NCBI GenBank assembly: GCA_000934385.1
Contig: KN880761.1
Location: 1-22,903 of the forward strand
Source: Cylindrobasidium torrendii FP15055 ss-10
Lineage: Eukaryota; Basidiomycota; Agaricomycetes; Agaricales; Physalacriaceae
Direction of reading: 5' to 3'
Length of the DNA stretch: 22,903 nucleotides
Positions within the stretch are counted from its first letter, which is position 1. The number at the start of each line of letters is the position of its first letter. Under the pieces are notes generated by a model. That model did no database searches, had not been told where the DNA came from, and saw only the letters and a program-made list of their open reading frames with translations. The position numbers were made by a program, and so were the translations under genes. This document shows, one piece after another, positions 9,912-22,513 of the stretch.

Positions 9912-10409
9912 TCAAACTATCTCATTCCTCAACTTAGACGACCTAATCTTCGAAAAGGCAGGCTCCTTGAAGACAATCGGCTTCCACATCCGCGAATGCT
10001 CGCCGTGCATCTTGTCAAGCACCTCGTCATACATCTTCATCTTCATCTTCAATTCTTTGATCTTTCTGTGCGGAATACGCGACTTCAACGCGAGCCTGCG
10101 AATACGCCTTTCACAGTGCGCGCGCGCTGCAAGAATCCGGAACCACATATCATCCCCTTTCTGTGTCGCAGAGTCTTTTGCACGTTCCCGCTCGATTTTT
10201 TGCTTATGCAGATAAATCCGAAGCTGGTTGGTACTCCCGCTGGCGGGCCAATCCGTACGGATAGCTTCCTCGAAAGTAGGCCACCTACGGGCTTGAGCCG
10301 ATGGTAGGTGCCGGTGAGCAACTCCCTGCCAGTGAGCGGGAAGGGGTGCAGCACCGGTGCCACCTTGTTGGATGGAAGAGGCGTTTGGGAGCACGGATTG
10401 GTTTTGCAT
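9912..10409 (-). CDS. Unrecognised basic protein, copy 2 (5' end uncertain)
   Basis: Unrecognised protein. The first ATG in frame (10409) gives 165 residues starting MQNQSVLPNASS. Other frames stay open upstream to about 10610 (for example a stretch encoding SPDKTPQSSTSQPHQRR), so an earlier exon joined by an intron is possible. The C-terminal two thirds are rich in Lys and Arg and look helical: IYLHKQKIERERAKD, DDMWFRILAARAHCE, then a Lys/Met-rich run before MYDEVLDKM. The end (IVFKEPAFSKIRSSKLRNEIV, split here as IVFKEPAFSKIRS and SKLRNEIV) matches the pattern of copy 1 (FKRLNVAEMMRSPLRNEL). The two genes are head to tail on one strand, consistent with an old tandem duplication. Divergent to the histone gene. 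Confidence 0.55.
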   Translation of the reverse strand: MQNQSVLPNASSIQQGGTGAAPLPAHWQGVAHRHLPSAQARRWPTFEEAIRTDWPASGSTNQLRIYLHKQKIERERAKDSATQKGDDMWFRILAARAHCERRIRRLALKSRIPHRKIKELKMKMKMYDEVLDKMHGEHSRMWKPIVFKEPAFSKIRSSKLRNEIV

Positions 10410-10826
10410 GGCGATGACCGACAGACGAGCCAAAGGGATTCCAAAAGGGCAAGTTTGATGTGCCACTCTTTCTCAATAAGGCAAGTGATGATGCGCAAAA
10501 ACCCCGGGACTCGTCTTTGGTGTGGTTGTGAGGTGGAGGATTGGGGTGTTTTGTCTGGACTGATTTCCGAGGCTGGCGATGTGAGAGGTGATGGTTCGGT
10601 GATGGTCAAGAACTAAAAAGTCACAACAGACATTCAGTGCACTGACAATCGACGGTCCGAACAGCGAATTGACGCACGTGACATTGAAGATATTGGTTGA
10701 AGTTGACCAAGTAGGGCTCTTGAGTCAGCGCAATCCCTTTCTGGATTGACATTGACAATGGTACGCACCAGGAATTATAGGTAAGTTTCGCCGAATTTCG
10801 TGGGAACAGTTTTTGCACTAGGTCTC

Positions 10827-10865
10827 GAGGCAGCTCTCAGGCAGTTCTTGAGGCAGCTCAGGCCG
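10827..10865. repeat. Three spaced copies of GAGGCAGCTC
   Basis: GAGGCAGCTC (10827-10836), CAGGCAGTTC (10838-10847) and GAGGCAGCTC (10850-10859) are spaced 11 and 12 bases apart, about one helical turn. The last runs into CAGGCCG, as does the copy at 8135-8151. They lie about 210-240 bases upstream of the histone H2A start. Confidence 0.5.
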
Positions 10866-10953
10866 CGGCTTAATGCTCTGCCTGACCCTCGTGGAATCTC
10901 ATTTGTCTGCCACTTGCAGCCCTGTACTGAGATCACCGGCCCGACTCCCGCGT

Positions 10954-10978
10954 CACGTGCACGTTCACTCTAAATAAG
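10954..10978 (+). promoter_or_regulatory. H2A promoter elements: CACGTG and TAAATAAG
   Basis: A CACGTG E-box (10954-10959) is followed 12 bases later by the TATA-like TAAATAAG (10971-10978), about 90 bases before the H2A start codon. Position and order fit a fungal core promoter; the binding factors are not known from sequence. Confidence 0.4.
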
Positions 10979-11065
10979 TAGCGCGTTTGTTGATCAACCA
11001 AACGCGACTTGGCTAGTAACGACGATCTACCTCTCCATTATCAATCCCCCCCTTCCACAAACAAT

Positions 11066-11732
<667 letters not shown>

Positions 11733-12002
11733 GCGCGCCTTATACAGTTTATCCTATATCCAATTTATCATGTGCTCTACACTACATATGTCTTCATGCC
11801 TTTGTCTGTATGCCTTAGGTTATGTAACTTTACATTCGGGAATGGAACATGACAGTAGCTTACCTCTGCCTACAATCGATGCATCCTCTGTACACTGTTC
11901 ATCGTTCTTGATAACTGCCGAGTCAACATCGCATGTTCTCGTCCTTGTGTGAATGAGGGCCAATGTCATACGCTCACAATGTTTGACTGCGGCAATGTCA
12001 CC

Positions 12003-12074
12003 AGCAACATGGCGCAGTGGTAGCGCGCGGGGCTCATAACCCTGAGGTCACTTGATCGAAACAAGTTGTTGCTA
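12003..12074 (+). tRNA. Initiator tRNA-Met (CAU)
   Basis: A full 72-base cloverleaf without intron. The acceptor AGCAACA pairs with TGTTGCT, giving the A1:U72 pair typical of eukaryotic initiators. The D arm is GCGC-AGTGGTA-GCGC. The anticodon arm CGGGG-CTCATAA-CCCTG contains three consecutive G:C pairs next to the loop. The T arm is ACTTG-ATCGAAA-CAAGT, where A replaces the usual T54, an initiator mark. The discriminator is A. A TTTT stretch at 12111-12114 could end polymerase III transcription, and H2A lies upstream on the same strand. Confidence 0.95.
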
Positions 12075-13104
12075 GATGATAGATCGCAGTTCGACGCAGA
12101 GAAGTCAACCTTTTGCACTTGCTTTTAAGTTTTCGTGGATTCCCACACATTATTATGCTCATTGCCGCGTCCCATATCCCCTCAGCCTCGACTGTCTTGT
12201 CAGGATCAGTGTGCAATAAAAGGATCATGCTAGTGTGCTACTTCCCTTGGACCCTTGTATCTCTGGCTGGTATCTGGCTTCAATTCAACATTGGCTACAA
12301 CAGTGCATGACGGATTGTTAGACGGGATGAGGGAAGGGTGAAGTCATGGGGAGGTCTTGAATTATTCTAAGTATCGTACATGGCTGGGGGGTTCCAGCGG
12401 GACGTTTCTTCAGTCATGAACCTGATTCGTGTGTCTACAGGTGTTGCAGCCATAGCTCGTTGCCGATAAGATTCAAAAAGTGATATTCGAAGAAAAGCAT
12501 AGCTGGTAAAAGTACCGACATTGAAGCTCAGACTGGGCATGATACAAAACTCTCGTATTCAACAAGTTCGGAGTTGAGGGAATGGTCCGAGCGGCTGGTA
12601 TTGTTGTATGAGGAAGCGAGTAAGTAGTGCACTGTGCACGCACTGATACTCGGCGTTTGGGAAGATTCGATTGTGCTCACTTCCATGGCGATGAAATCTT
12701 TCTATCAGACATGTCAGCATGTACCGGGCCGAGTGCTGGCAGTGAATAGAGGGAAAGCGAGCAAAGTTCGTGTAGGGAGCGTATACGGGTCCGTACATCC
12801 GCCAGAGGGCAAGCTACGCTAGGCAGTGGCATTGATTCAACTGTGCTGGGAAGATGGATGGATTCGGGCCGAAGTCCGGTCGCTGTCCAAACGCAGGTGT
12901 ACCCCTTACGTTCGTGCCATCACTGTCTTCTCGTGGACGAGGGTGTGGCTGTTGCTGGACTTTTTACAACGACGGCGACGATACTTCACGATACGGGCGT
13001 AAAGAAAACACGTTGCCGCGCCCCAGGATCCAAGCCCAAGTGCTGTGAAAAGCGGCCTCGACCCTGAGCGTATCACGCCCACCCCCAATCGACTGTGAAT
13101 CATT
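12075..13104. other. Spacer upstream of the Cla4-like kinase
   Basis: About 1 kb without a supported gene. It should hold the kinase promoter and a long 5' leader. Short open frames on both strands show no family resemblance. The 200 bases before the kinase ATG are GC-rich and lack a clear TATA element. Confidence 0.5.
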
Positions 13105-15678
<2,574 letters not shown>

Positions 15679-16821
15679 ACGGAGGGCTATTCGATATCCT
15701 TATGCTAACGCTTACGATGATACCGTTATCTTCCTTTTATTCATCAGCTCGTCGCTTTTTTCTACTTCTTTCCTTCCCGACCGGCGCTTTCTTTTACCAC
15801 TTTCCCTTTTCCACCTATATATCGTTGATTTTGGAACTTCATTCTGGGTGCTTTCAGTGCGCTCGAAGCAATGGATTGGGACCTGCATTCTTTTTCAAGA
15901 TAGATGTTTGTGGGATGTAAGTAGAAGAAAAGGAATGTAAATGGGATCTTCTAGGGTATTTGTTGGATGATGGTTTGGGCCAGCTCGAGGCGTAGGAGTG
16001 GAATGGGGAACAATGGTAACTTGGTAAGGCGGGCGTGATTGTCTGGCACATCAAAGTGATCTGTTGGTCGCGGGGAAGGCTCGCATCGTGTTCCCATTGT
16101 GTGCATACATGCGCGCTATTTGAGTAGTGAGTTTCTGCCAAGGGCTGCTTTCTACCGTTATCGTCAAGACCATTGGGATGGCATTCACCGAGAGTCTGAT
16201 CCGACTGGGAGAACAATGGGATCGGTGACACTGCAGGTCGTTCATGTCGAGGGGACGGTACTGACGTTATGCAAATGCTGTTCGAATGTATGTTGAGTTT
16301 GTCAACACGCCTTGTACGGAACAATGAGACGGCCCCTTCGGGAGAACGAGGCGCCTCGGGCGGGTATTCAGAATTCTCGATGTATCGTCGGCAGCTATGA
16401 CAAGAACGAGGCAGAAATTATCGCCTCTGGAAACTTGGTTGTCATGCCGCTTTTTGCCTGAAAATAAATAATATTTGTGGATACTTCTCCGGGCCAACTC
16501 ACGAGCCTGGCTCTACGAGGAGAGCAGAAATGTGGCGCACAATCCAGGCGGATCCTGATCGAACATGCGCCGTACTCCGGTCCGGAAGCAATAGCAGAAA
16601 CATGGCTTTCGAACAACCAAACGGAACTTGGACAGAGCGACCATCACGGCGACCTCCTCCTCCCCCACGCTATATCTTCAGCCAATTTTGCGCTATCACA
16701 CTCACGAAGACCGAGTCCGCCTGACTCCCCGCAGTCTGCACCTCTCAACGACGACCACGAACGACGCCCAGGTCAATCTGCATTTTTGAACTTTTCTTTG
16801 AACCCACCGCCATATCTGCCC
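15679..16821. other. Spacer between kinase and disordered protein
   Basis: The first part is pyrimidine-rich (about 15720-15810) and reads as the kinase 3' untranslated region. The frame of the next gene stays open upstream from 16477 to its ATG but contains no earlier ATG, so it is either 5' leader or the downstream part of a spliced first exon. A possible acceptor is CTTCAG at 16676-16681. No independent gene is supported. Confidence 0.5.
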
Positions 16822-17718
16822 ATGTCGAACAAGGAAAACTTCACCGCTGGCGTTGTGCGGCGCGGCCCGCCCGTTTTTGGTCGTACGCGCGCCAAGACCG
16901 TGTCTACCGCCGACGCTACTCCCGCTGCAGCCAACACCGACAAGCCGCTTCCAGCGCCGCCAGCATCTGCGGAGGCACAGAGAGATACCTTCAAGGTCCC
17001 AGCGCCGCCTGCCAGGATAACCGCATCTGCCATCACCAGGGCTATCCTCAGGCGTGGCCCGCCAGTCGCCGGACGTTCACAGACGACGCCGGCAGTACCG
17101 GTCCGTTCGTCCGGGTCATCTAGCGTTCGCAGGCCGAGCCCCCGCCATTCGTACACCGAGCCCACCTCTCCCACGCGTACCAGCCTAGAAGGACCGCAAC
17201 GGCGTAGTTTGGATGAACCTGCCGGAGCACCGGCCGGCCACGACCTCCTCCGCCGTTCGAGCACCGAAAGCCATCACACGCCGGAGACGATGCGCCGGCT
17301 CGAGGCTGCCCACAAGAAGAAACGCGCCTCGTTGTCTCTGCTCAAATTTGATATGTTCACCGACAAGCCGCCGGCAGACTCCCAGATAGATGTTCCCAGG
17401 CCACACTCGCTGCCGCCCACCCGGACGTCTTCACCCCCGCCGACGTTGTTTGAGCTTGCGTCTAGCAAACGGAATACATCGCTCCCCGACGTCTCTTTAC
17501 CTGTGAAGGAAGGCCTGAGGGACGAACGTGCGGACTGGAATGTCACGCCTGAAAAGCCCAAACCGCAGCCGACGAAAATCCCGAGCTATGGTGGCCTTGG
17601 GGATGCCACACCGACTCCTCTCGTGCGTCCCCGCGGCAGACGGCGCGCATCGACTGTCGTCGGCACATCCAGAAACACAGCGACGTCTCCCCTCCGCAAC
17701 CCCGTGGCTCTATCTTAA
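16822..17718 (+). CDS. Disordered Pro/Ser-rich protein with basic phosphosites
   Basis: Unrecognised protein of 298 residues in one exon from the first ATG in frame (MSNKENFTAGVV). The frame extends 345 bases further upstream without an ATG, so a spliced N-terminal extension is possible. It is rich in Pro, Ser, Thr and Arg and has no predicted helix-rich domain. A nine-residue motif is repeated: RRGPPVFGR (13-21) and RRGPPVAGR (77-85). Basic-directed phosphosites are frequent: RRSL (127-130), RRSST (144-148), KKKRAS (165-170) and RRRASTV (273-279), alongside several SP and TP sites. A short conserved-looking block, ERADWNVTPEKP, is at about 235-246. There are no membrane segments. It follows the Cla4-like kinase on the same strand, about 1.1 kb away. 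A scaffold or kinase substrate is plausible but is inference. Confidence 0.7.
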   Translation: MSNKENFTAGVVRRGPPVFGRTRAKTVSTADATPAAANTDKPLPAPPASAEAQRDTFKVPAPPARITASAITRAILRRGPPVAGRSQTTPAVPVRSSGSSSVRRPSPRHSYTEPTSPTRTSLEGPQRRSLDEPAGAPAGHDLLRRSSTESHHTPETMRRLEAAHKKKRASLSLLKFDMFTDKPPADSQIDVPRPHSLPPTRTSSPPPTLFELASSKRNTSLPDVSLPVKEGLRDERADWNVTPEKPKPQPTKIPSYGGLGDATPTPLVRPRGRRRASTVVGTSRNTATSPLRNPVALS

Positions 17719-18813
17719 CACTCCTCACTGCACATACCATTGCTCTCCGCTGCTGCTTGGCGGTATATTATGATTCCTCACGAACACATCCACGATCCTT
17801 GTTGTTGTATATATTCTCTCTGCTTCTCATCTCAATCCCACCATACGTACATACACTATAGTCCGTACTCGGTCAGATTTCCACCGCTCATTTGTGCTCA
17901 TGTTTTTTTTCTTTCTTTATTCATCGTTGCTTACTACCCCTTTCCTTTTCTTGTCGTTATCTTTTGGAATGCGGATTTGCTTGAGCGTCATTCTCGCTTC
18001 GCCGGGATGGCTTCTTGTCTGGCCCTCGAATTCGAAACGGTGCGATAAGGTCTACCTGTGGCTTGCGCGTGTTGTACCAATGTGAGTGATTTCCTGTAGT
18101 CGTCGCGGTCAGCAGGTTGCCGAGGCCTACCTCACTGGTCAACTCACATGCTTGAGTGCAATAGGGAAGTAGAAGACTGAACACACCTTTACCCTGAGCA
18201 AAGCTCCATTCAACACTGCTTCAAATGTGGAAGACCACAAGACCAAGTTGGATCTGATTCCTGTGCTCTGTGTTAATAGTGCAAGCAGATTACCCTACAA
18301 GTAGTACTTCACAGTGAACTACAAACGTCTCGTATTCGCTCTGGCTTCGTCGTGCCCCCTGGAATATAGGCGGCAATATAAAGACAAGCGATGCATGTCC
18401 TCGTTGAGGAGATAACCAGGACCGAGGAACCTCTACGACATTGTCGATGCTCGACTCTAGCTCTATTCCTTCTCCCCGATAGCAATTATATGTACATTGA
18501 CATGGGGCGACGCGAGAGTTTGAGTATAAGCGCGGCATAAAATCAAGTCGTAATTCTTTCCTGAAGTCAGGTCCTGTAGCAGAGAAGTGGAATGACTAGC
18601 TACGTTGTTCCTGTAGCTTTAATAGGTCAAATCGTACATATACTAATAGGGAGCACCGTGGATCAATTATTGATTTGACCTTGGTGACATCACGCCCTTT
18701 CTTTGTCCCATCATAGGCGCGTCTGGATGAATTTCTCAAGGACAACATAGTGCGCAAACAGTGTTTCCTTGTGTTCTAATTTGATTAATTATACAATACA
18801 GTCCGTGAACGTA
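17719..18813. other. Spacer upstream of the TTC7/Ypp1-like gene
   Basis: The first 250 bases are T- and C-rich and fit the 3' untranslated region of the preceding gene. Open frames there are low-complexity and unconvincing. The right half carries an inverted repeat (18624-18681) about 130 bases before the next start codon. No gene is supported. Confidence 0.5.
18624..18681. repeat. Inverted repeat in TTC7/Ypp1-like promoter
   Basis: AGGTCAAATC (18624-18633) and GATTTGACCT (18672-18681) are perfect 10-base inverted copies, 38 bases apart. The right copy overlaps a small near-palindrome, ATCAATTATTGAT. It lies 133-190 bases upstream of the proposed start codon, so a regulator site is possible. 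Confidence 0.5.
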
Positions 18814-21800
18814 ATGTCGTCCTTCACATCTGCGGCGCCAGTAGACAAACCTGCTCATTACCTCCTCCAAGTCCAACTGGTGCTCACTTCTGGCACGTTC
18901 ACGGACGAAAATGCGTTTCCTGCCAAGGATGCAAAAGGATACCCGATATCATGGACGGAACTACTACGGAAGTTCGACAAACACTGCACTGGGGAACACT
19001 ACGCGGGTATAGGCCTTGTCGCGCGGAGCGTTTGGCAACTGTCCCGGGCCATCGCTGCCTCAGAGGGGGATGGACCTACCGAAGGAGAACAGGAAACCCT
19101 CTACAAACTCGATCCCGGTGCTACATGTATCCTACACGGCGAGAAACGCAAAGAGCAGGCGCGCGAGGCATACGAGAGCATCAAGAAACTGCCGAAATCT
19201 GACATCTCTCATCTGGCCCTCGCATACCATGCATACGCGCTTGAACATCCAGAAGATACACTCTCTCATCTCGCGGATTTAGGGCAAGACCATACGCGTC
19301 TGTGGGTCCTCGACGCCATCCCCCGTCCGACCTGCTTTCCTAGTGGCGCGCCGTCCGACGTCGCTCCCTCCACCGGCTCGCAGAGCATCGAAGATATCCG
19401 CTCCGTCCGTGCTTGGGCCCTCACCGAAACAATGCGCGGCGTTGCACTCAAGGGAATGGCACAGGAAAAGCTCAACAAGCCGGAGGATGCATTGCAGACT
19501 TATACCACTGCTCTCCCCTTGCTCAGCACCATCGAGACCGAAATCATATCACTAGCCCAGGCTGCATTCCGCGAGTATCAAGAACTTTGGAAATGGGTTG
19601 TCATCACCATCTGGAGGGGGGCCATTTGCTCTCAAGGAGGTCGGACGTGGTTGGGCCACTACGAACGGTGCAGCGCAGGCTGGTGGGCCGCATCGTCCGC
19701 TGACTGGCTTGTGCGCGAACGAGAAGCTATCTGCGTGCTATACCTTCGGTCTGAGTTGGATGGCTGGCGACGCATTGTCACCGAATACCGCGCCATTCTC
19801 GGTGGATCGACCTCTTTCCCTCGAGCGGGACAGCGCAACGAGCGTGTGGAGGAGTTTGTGCAGATGGTTATGGCCGTCTGGGAGAAGCATGGAGGCGCCT
19901 GGATAGTCGACGTCCTTTGGTGGGCTACACGCCTAACCTTCAACGCCTATGTCGTGTTTCGCAGTCAAATCCGCGCCCTCTACGTCCAAGGCGACTTCCG
20001 ACTGGCGAGGCGGAATCTGCAGCTGTATGTTGCGGTAGTGGACAAAGCTTGGGAGATACAGCAAGGTAGCGGGGCGGACACGCATGCTGATGCTGATACC
20101 GACGAGAAGTATGCGGAGACGCTGGTGTATGGCATTCGAATGCTCTGTCGCACGGCTGCGGTCGAGGATGCGAAGCTTGCACTCGAACTGGTGGGAAGAA
20201 TAGCAAAGAGATGCCCAAACCCTACCTCACCGACTAAGCTGGCAGAAGGACTTGTAGAGATTGCGTTGGGCACGGCATTGCACGAACACGACCGTTTCAA
20301 CAGGGCGCACGTACTATTTGTCGAGGCTACGGAACTTGACGCGCAAAGCTGGGTAGCACAGTGGTATCTAGCCATTTCGTATGCTCGCTTTGCATCAAAT
20401 CTGGATCAAGCATTAGTTCACGCTGCTCTGGCGGTTGAGGCAGCACCAAAGGAGGTTCGCTGTTGGCATCTCCTAGGCCTATTGAGTGCGGCAAAGGAAG
20501 AGTGGAACGCGGCTGGTTTGGCACTGGAGACGGGAGTTCAGCTCGAGGAGGACGAGTGGGCGGAGAGCCAGGCAACTGGACCTGCCATCGAAGGACTACC
20601 GACTATCTCTGAAGGGATTCCGCCAGATCACAAACATATCTTTGTGGACGGACGCTTGCCTCCAGCAAGTACGCTTGTAGGGAACTCGCTGTTGGATCAT
20701 GAGAAATCTGGGAGCAAGTTGGAGGATGCATTGCAGGTCAGATTTCGTTGAACCCTGGAAAGTAATCACTCACGCTCTACAGATCCGGATGTCGCAAATC
20801 GCGCTTGCTGAACGCGTACAAGGTGTGGAAGGCGCTGCGGACCTTCTCCCTTCTGTCTTTTCATGGATAGCCGAGCGCAAGGGATGGGCGTCGCAGACAC
20901 AGGCCGGCGTACCAAGGATCAGTGTCGACGCCAAAACCGACGATGCGCATGAGACTCCTGCTGCTGATGTAACAAGTGAAGGGCATCTGCCCGTACCGCC
21001 GGTAGCCATTAATGTGAGCCCCGCTACTCCTGAGGGAGAGAATGCGCCACCGAGCTCTAGCGCCACGCCATCGAGTACGTCGAGTGCTGGGGCAACCACA
21101 GATACATCAACCTCCCTTCCGCCGGCTCCTGCTCCTGCTCCGTCGCAGTTAAGTCCCCATGGCCCATCGAAGAAGGTATCGCAATTGCTGCATCTGAGCA
21201 CAGTGCGCATTAGCAAACTGGGAGAGACGACGGGAAGTCGGATTGTGGATGCGAGCAGGGCAATCGGGAAGGGCAGTCGACGCGGTGGGAAGCACAATCA
21301 CCACCATGGGAGCATTCGCAGTCCGAGCCCAAATGTTGACTTTCCCGAATGGGATCTTGGTGCAAAGGAGGTTGAGGGTTACAGTTCGATTCATTCAAGG
21401 AGCAGGTAAGTCAATGGTGCCGATGATATCCGCGTGTACTGACGTGGGGTTGAAGGCTCAGACCAGGGAGCGAATTCATCGAGGACGCACCGCCGCCATC
21501 GTCCGCCTCATCTGCATTTAGGGAGCCAACCGGGTTCGGGTCGTCAACGTCTACGTTCAAGGGTGTGTTGGAGAGCTTGTGTCTCGGTGGTTTTGTTAAT
21601 TTTGTGTCCCCAGGCAAGACGTCGACGCTGCCGCCGCAGAAACAACCGAGAAGGACCAGGCTGCGGGCAGGGAGTGCAGAGAGCGAGGCGCGGCTGATCA
21701 GCGATGTTTGGCTGCTCAGCGCTGCGGTATTTCGACGTCTCGGAAAGATTGAACAGTGTCGGGGCGCGATACAAGAAGCGGAGACACGGGATGAAGGCAA

Positions 21801-22258
21801 TGCCGCGGTATGGGTGCAGCTGGGGTTGTATCAACATGAGCTGGGTCATAGACGGCATGCAGTGGATGCGTATTCGAAGGCGTTGATGTTGGATCCTGAC
21901 CATGTCGCGGCGCTGGTGTGGCTTGCCCGGGTGTGGATTGAGGAGGCGGAAACCGCTGGTCAGAGTGAGAAGACAACCGAGCCAGTGGATTTGGCTGTTG
22001 GACTACTGAAAACGGCAGTGAAGGGCAGGGGATGGGATAGCCCTGAGGCGTGGTGGTTGCTAGCAAAGGCGTACAGGCTTCAACCAAAACGGTGCGTCTC
22101 GTTTCTTGTTGTTCCTGGTAAACGACTCACTTCCACATAGAGAAGCCGAATCGAAGGATGCTCTAAAGACTGCGCTAGAGTTGACTGGTAGGAGAGGCAA
22201 GGGGGCGGTGAGAACGTTGCCCGAGGTCTTTGGAGATAGCATCAGCGGAGGTGTATAG
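18814..22258 (+). CDS. YPP1: TTC7/Ypp1-like TPR protein of the PI4-kinase complex
   Basis: Predicted scaffold that, with Efr3, holds the Stt4/PI4KA lipid kinase at the plasma membrane for PI4P synthesis. 1082 residues; exons 18814-20736, 20783-21405, 21456-21562, 21614-22091, 22141-22258 (3249 bases). The alpha-helical repeat body runs through most of the first exon (for example DVLWWATRLTFN, SGD-like VQGDFRLARRNLQLY and WVAQWYLAISYARFA, with TPR-like A/L spacing). A low-complexity Ser/Pro/Thr insert spans about residues 700-890 (PPAPAPAPSQ, HNHHH). C-terminal TPRs follow: DVWLLSAAVFRRLGK, AVWVQLGLYQHELGH, AYSKALMLDPDHVAAL, then GWDSPEAWWLLAKAYRLQ, a hallmark of the family's end. The ATG fits the family-like start (KPAHYLLQVQL). 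Assignment rests on remembered family pattern; the length is in the fungal range. Confidence 0.82.
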
Positions 22259-22409
22259 GCCAAGAGGTTAATTTGAATGTACGGGAACTACTGAGAAAGA
22301 TAGAACTAAAGATACCCTACCAGTGTAATAACGGTGCATGTAGAGTATGTAAGTTGCTGAGCTGTGGAAGGCCTTAACTTGTTAATACTTAGCGACGCTT
22401 GTGTTGCAT

Positions 22410-22513
22410 GGCGAGATGGCCGAGCGGTCTAAGGCGCCAGACTAAGGATCAGCTTGCTTAGCAAGCACATCATCTGGTCCGAAAGGGCGTGGGTTCGAAT
22501 CCCACTCTCGTCA
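22410..22513 (+). tRNA. tRNA-Leu (AAG) with 24-base intron
   Basis: A type II tRNA with long variable arm. The acceptor GGCGAGA pairs with TCTCGTC (one G:U pair). The D arm is GCC-GAGCGGTCTAA-GGC. The anticodon stem CCAGA (22437-22441) pairs with TCTGG (22473-22477). The loop begins CT-AAG-G, so the anticodon AAG (22444-22446) reads CUU/CUC leucine codons. The intron takes the canonical place one base after the anticodon, 22448-22471. The T arm is GTGGG-TTCGAAT-CCCAC and the discriminator is A. A TTTT at 22517-22520 serves as a polymerase III stop. It follows the TTC7/Ypp1-like gene by about 150 bases. Confidence 0.95.
22448..22471 (+). other. tRNA-Leu intron with internal hairpin
   Basis: The 24-base intron contains GCTTGC-TTA-GCAAGC, a perfect 6-base hairpin. 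Its CTT can also pair with the AAG anticodon, as expected for a substrate of the tRNA splicing endonuclease. Confidence 0.75.

Larger units (their letters stand above)
10410..11065. other. Divergent spacer between copy 2 and histone H2A
   Basis: This holds any missing 5' part of the minus-strand gene and the H2A promoter. Three imperfect 10-base repeats of GAGGCAGCTC are at 10827-10836, 10838-10847 and 10850-10859. H2A promoter elements lie at 10954-10978. A pyrimidine- and A-rich leader precedes the H2A ATG. Confidence 0.55.

Noticed and set aside
17740..18048. 102-codon open frame after the disordered protein
   Set aside because: It is T/C-rich, giving Phe/Leu/Ser/His runs, with no upstream exon or family signal. 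It fits a 3' untranslated region better.
19862..19965. Possible in-frame intron in the TTC7/Ypp1-like first exon (GTCGACG..CGCAG)
   Set aside because: The translated piece VDVLWWATRLTFN fits the expected family sequence at this place, so it is coding.
22410..22513. Reading the tRNA-Leu anticodon as UAA
   Set aside because: With CCAGA/TCTGG as the stem and T at position 33, the anticodon must be AAG. A UAA reading would leave C at position 33 and the wrong loop register.
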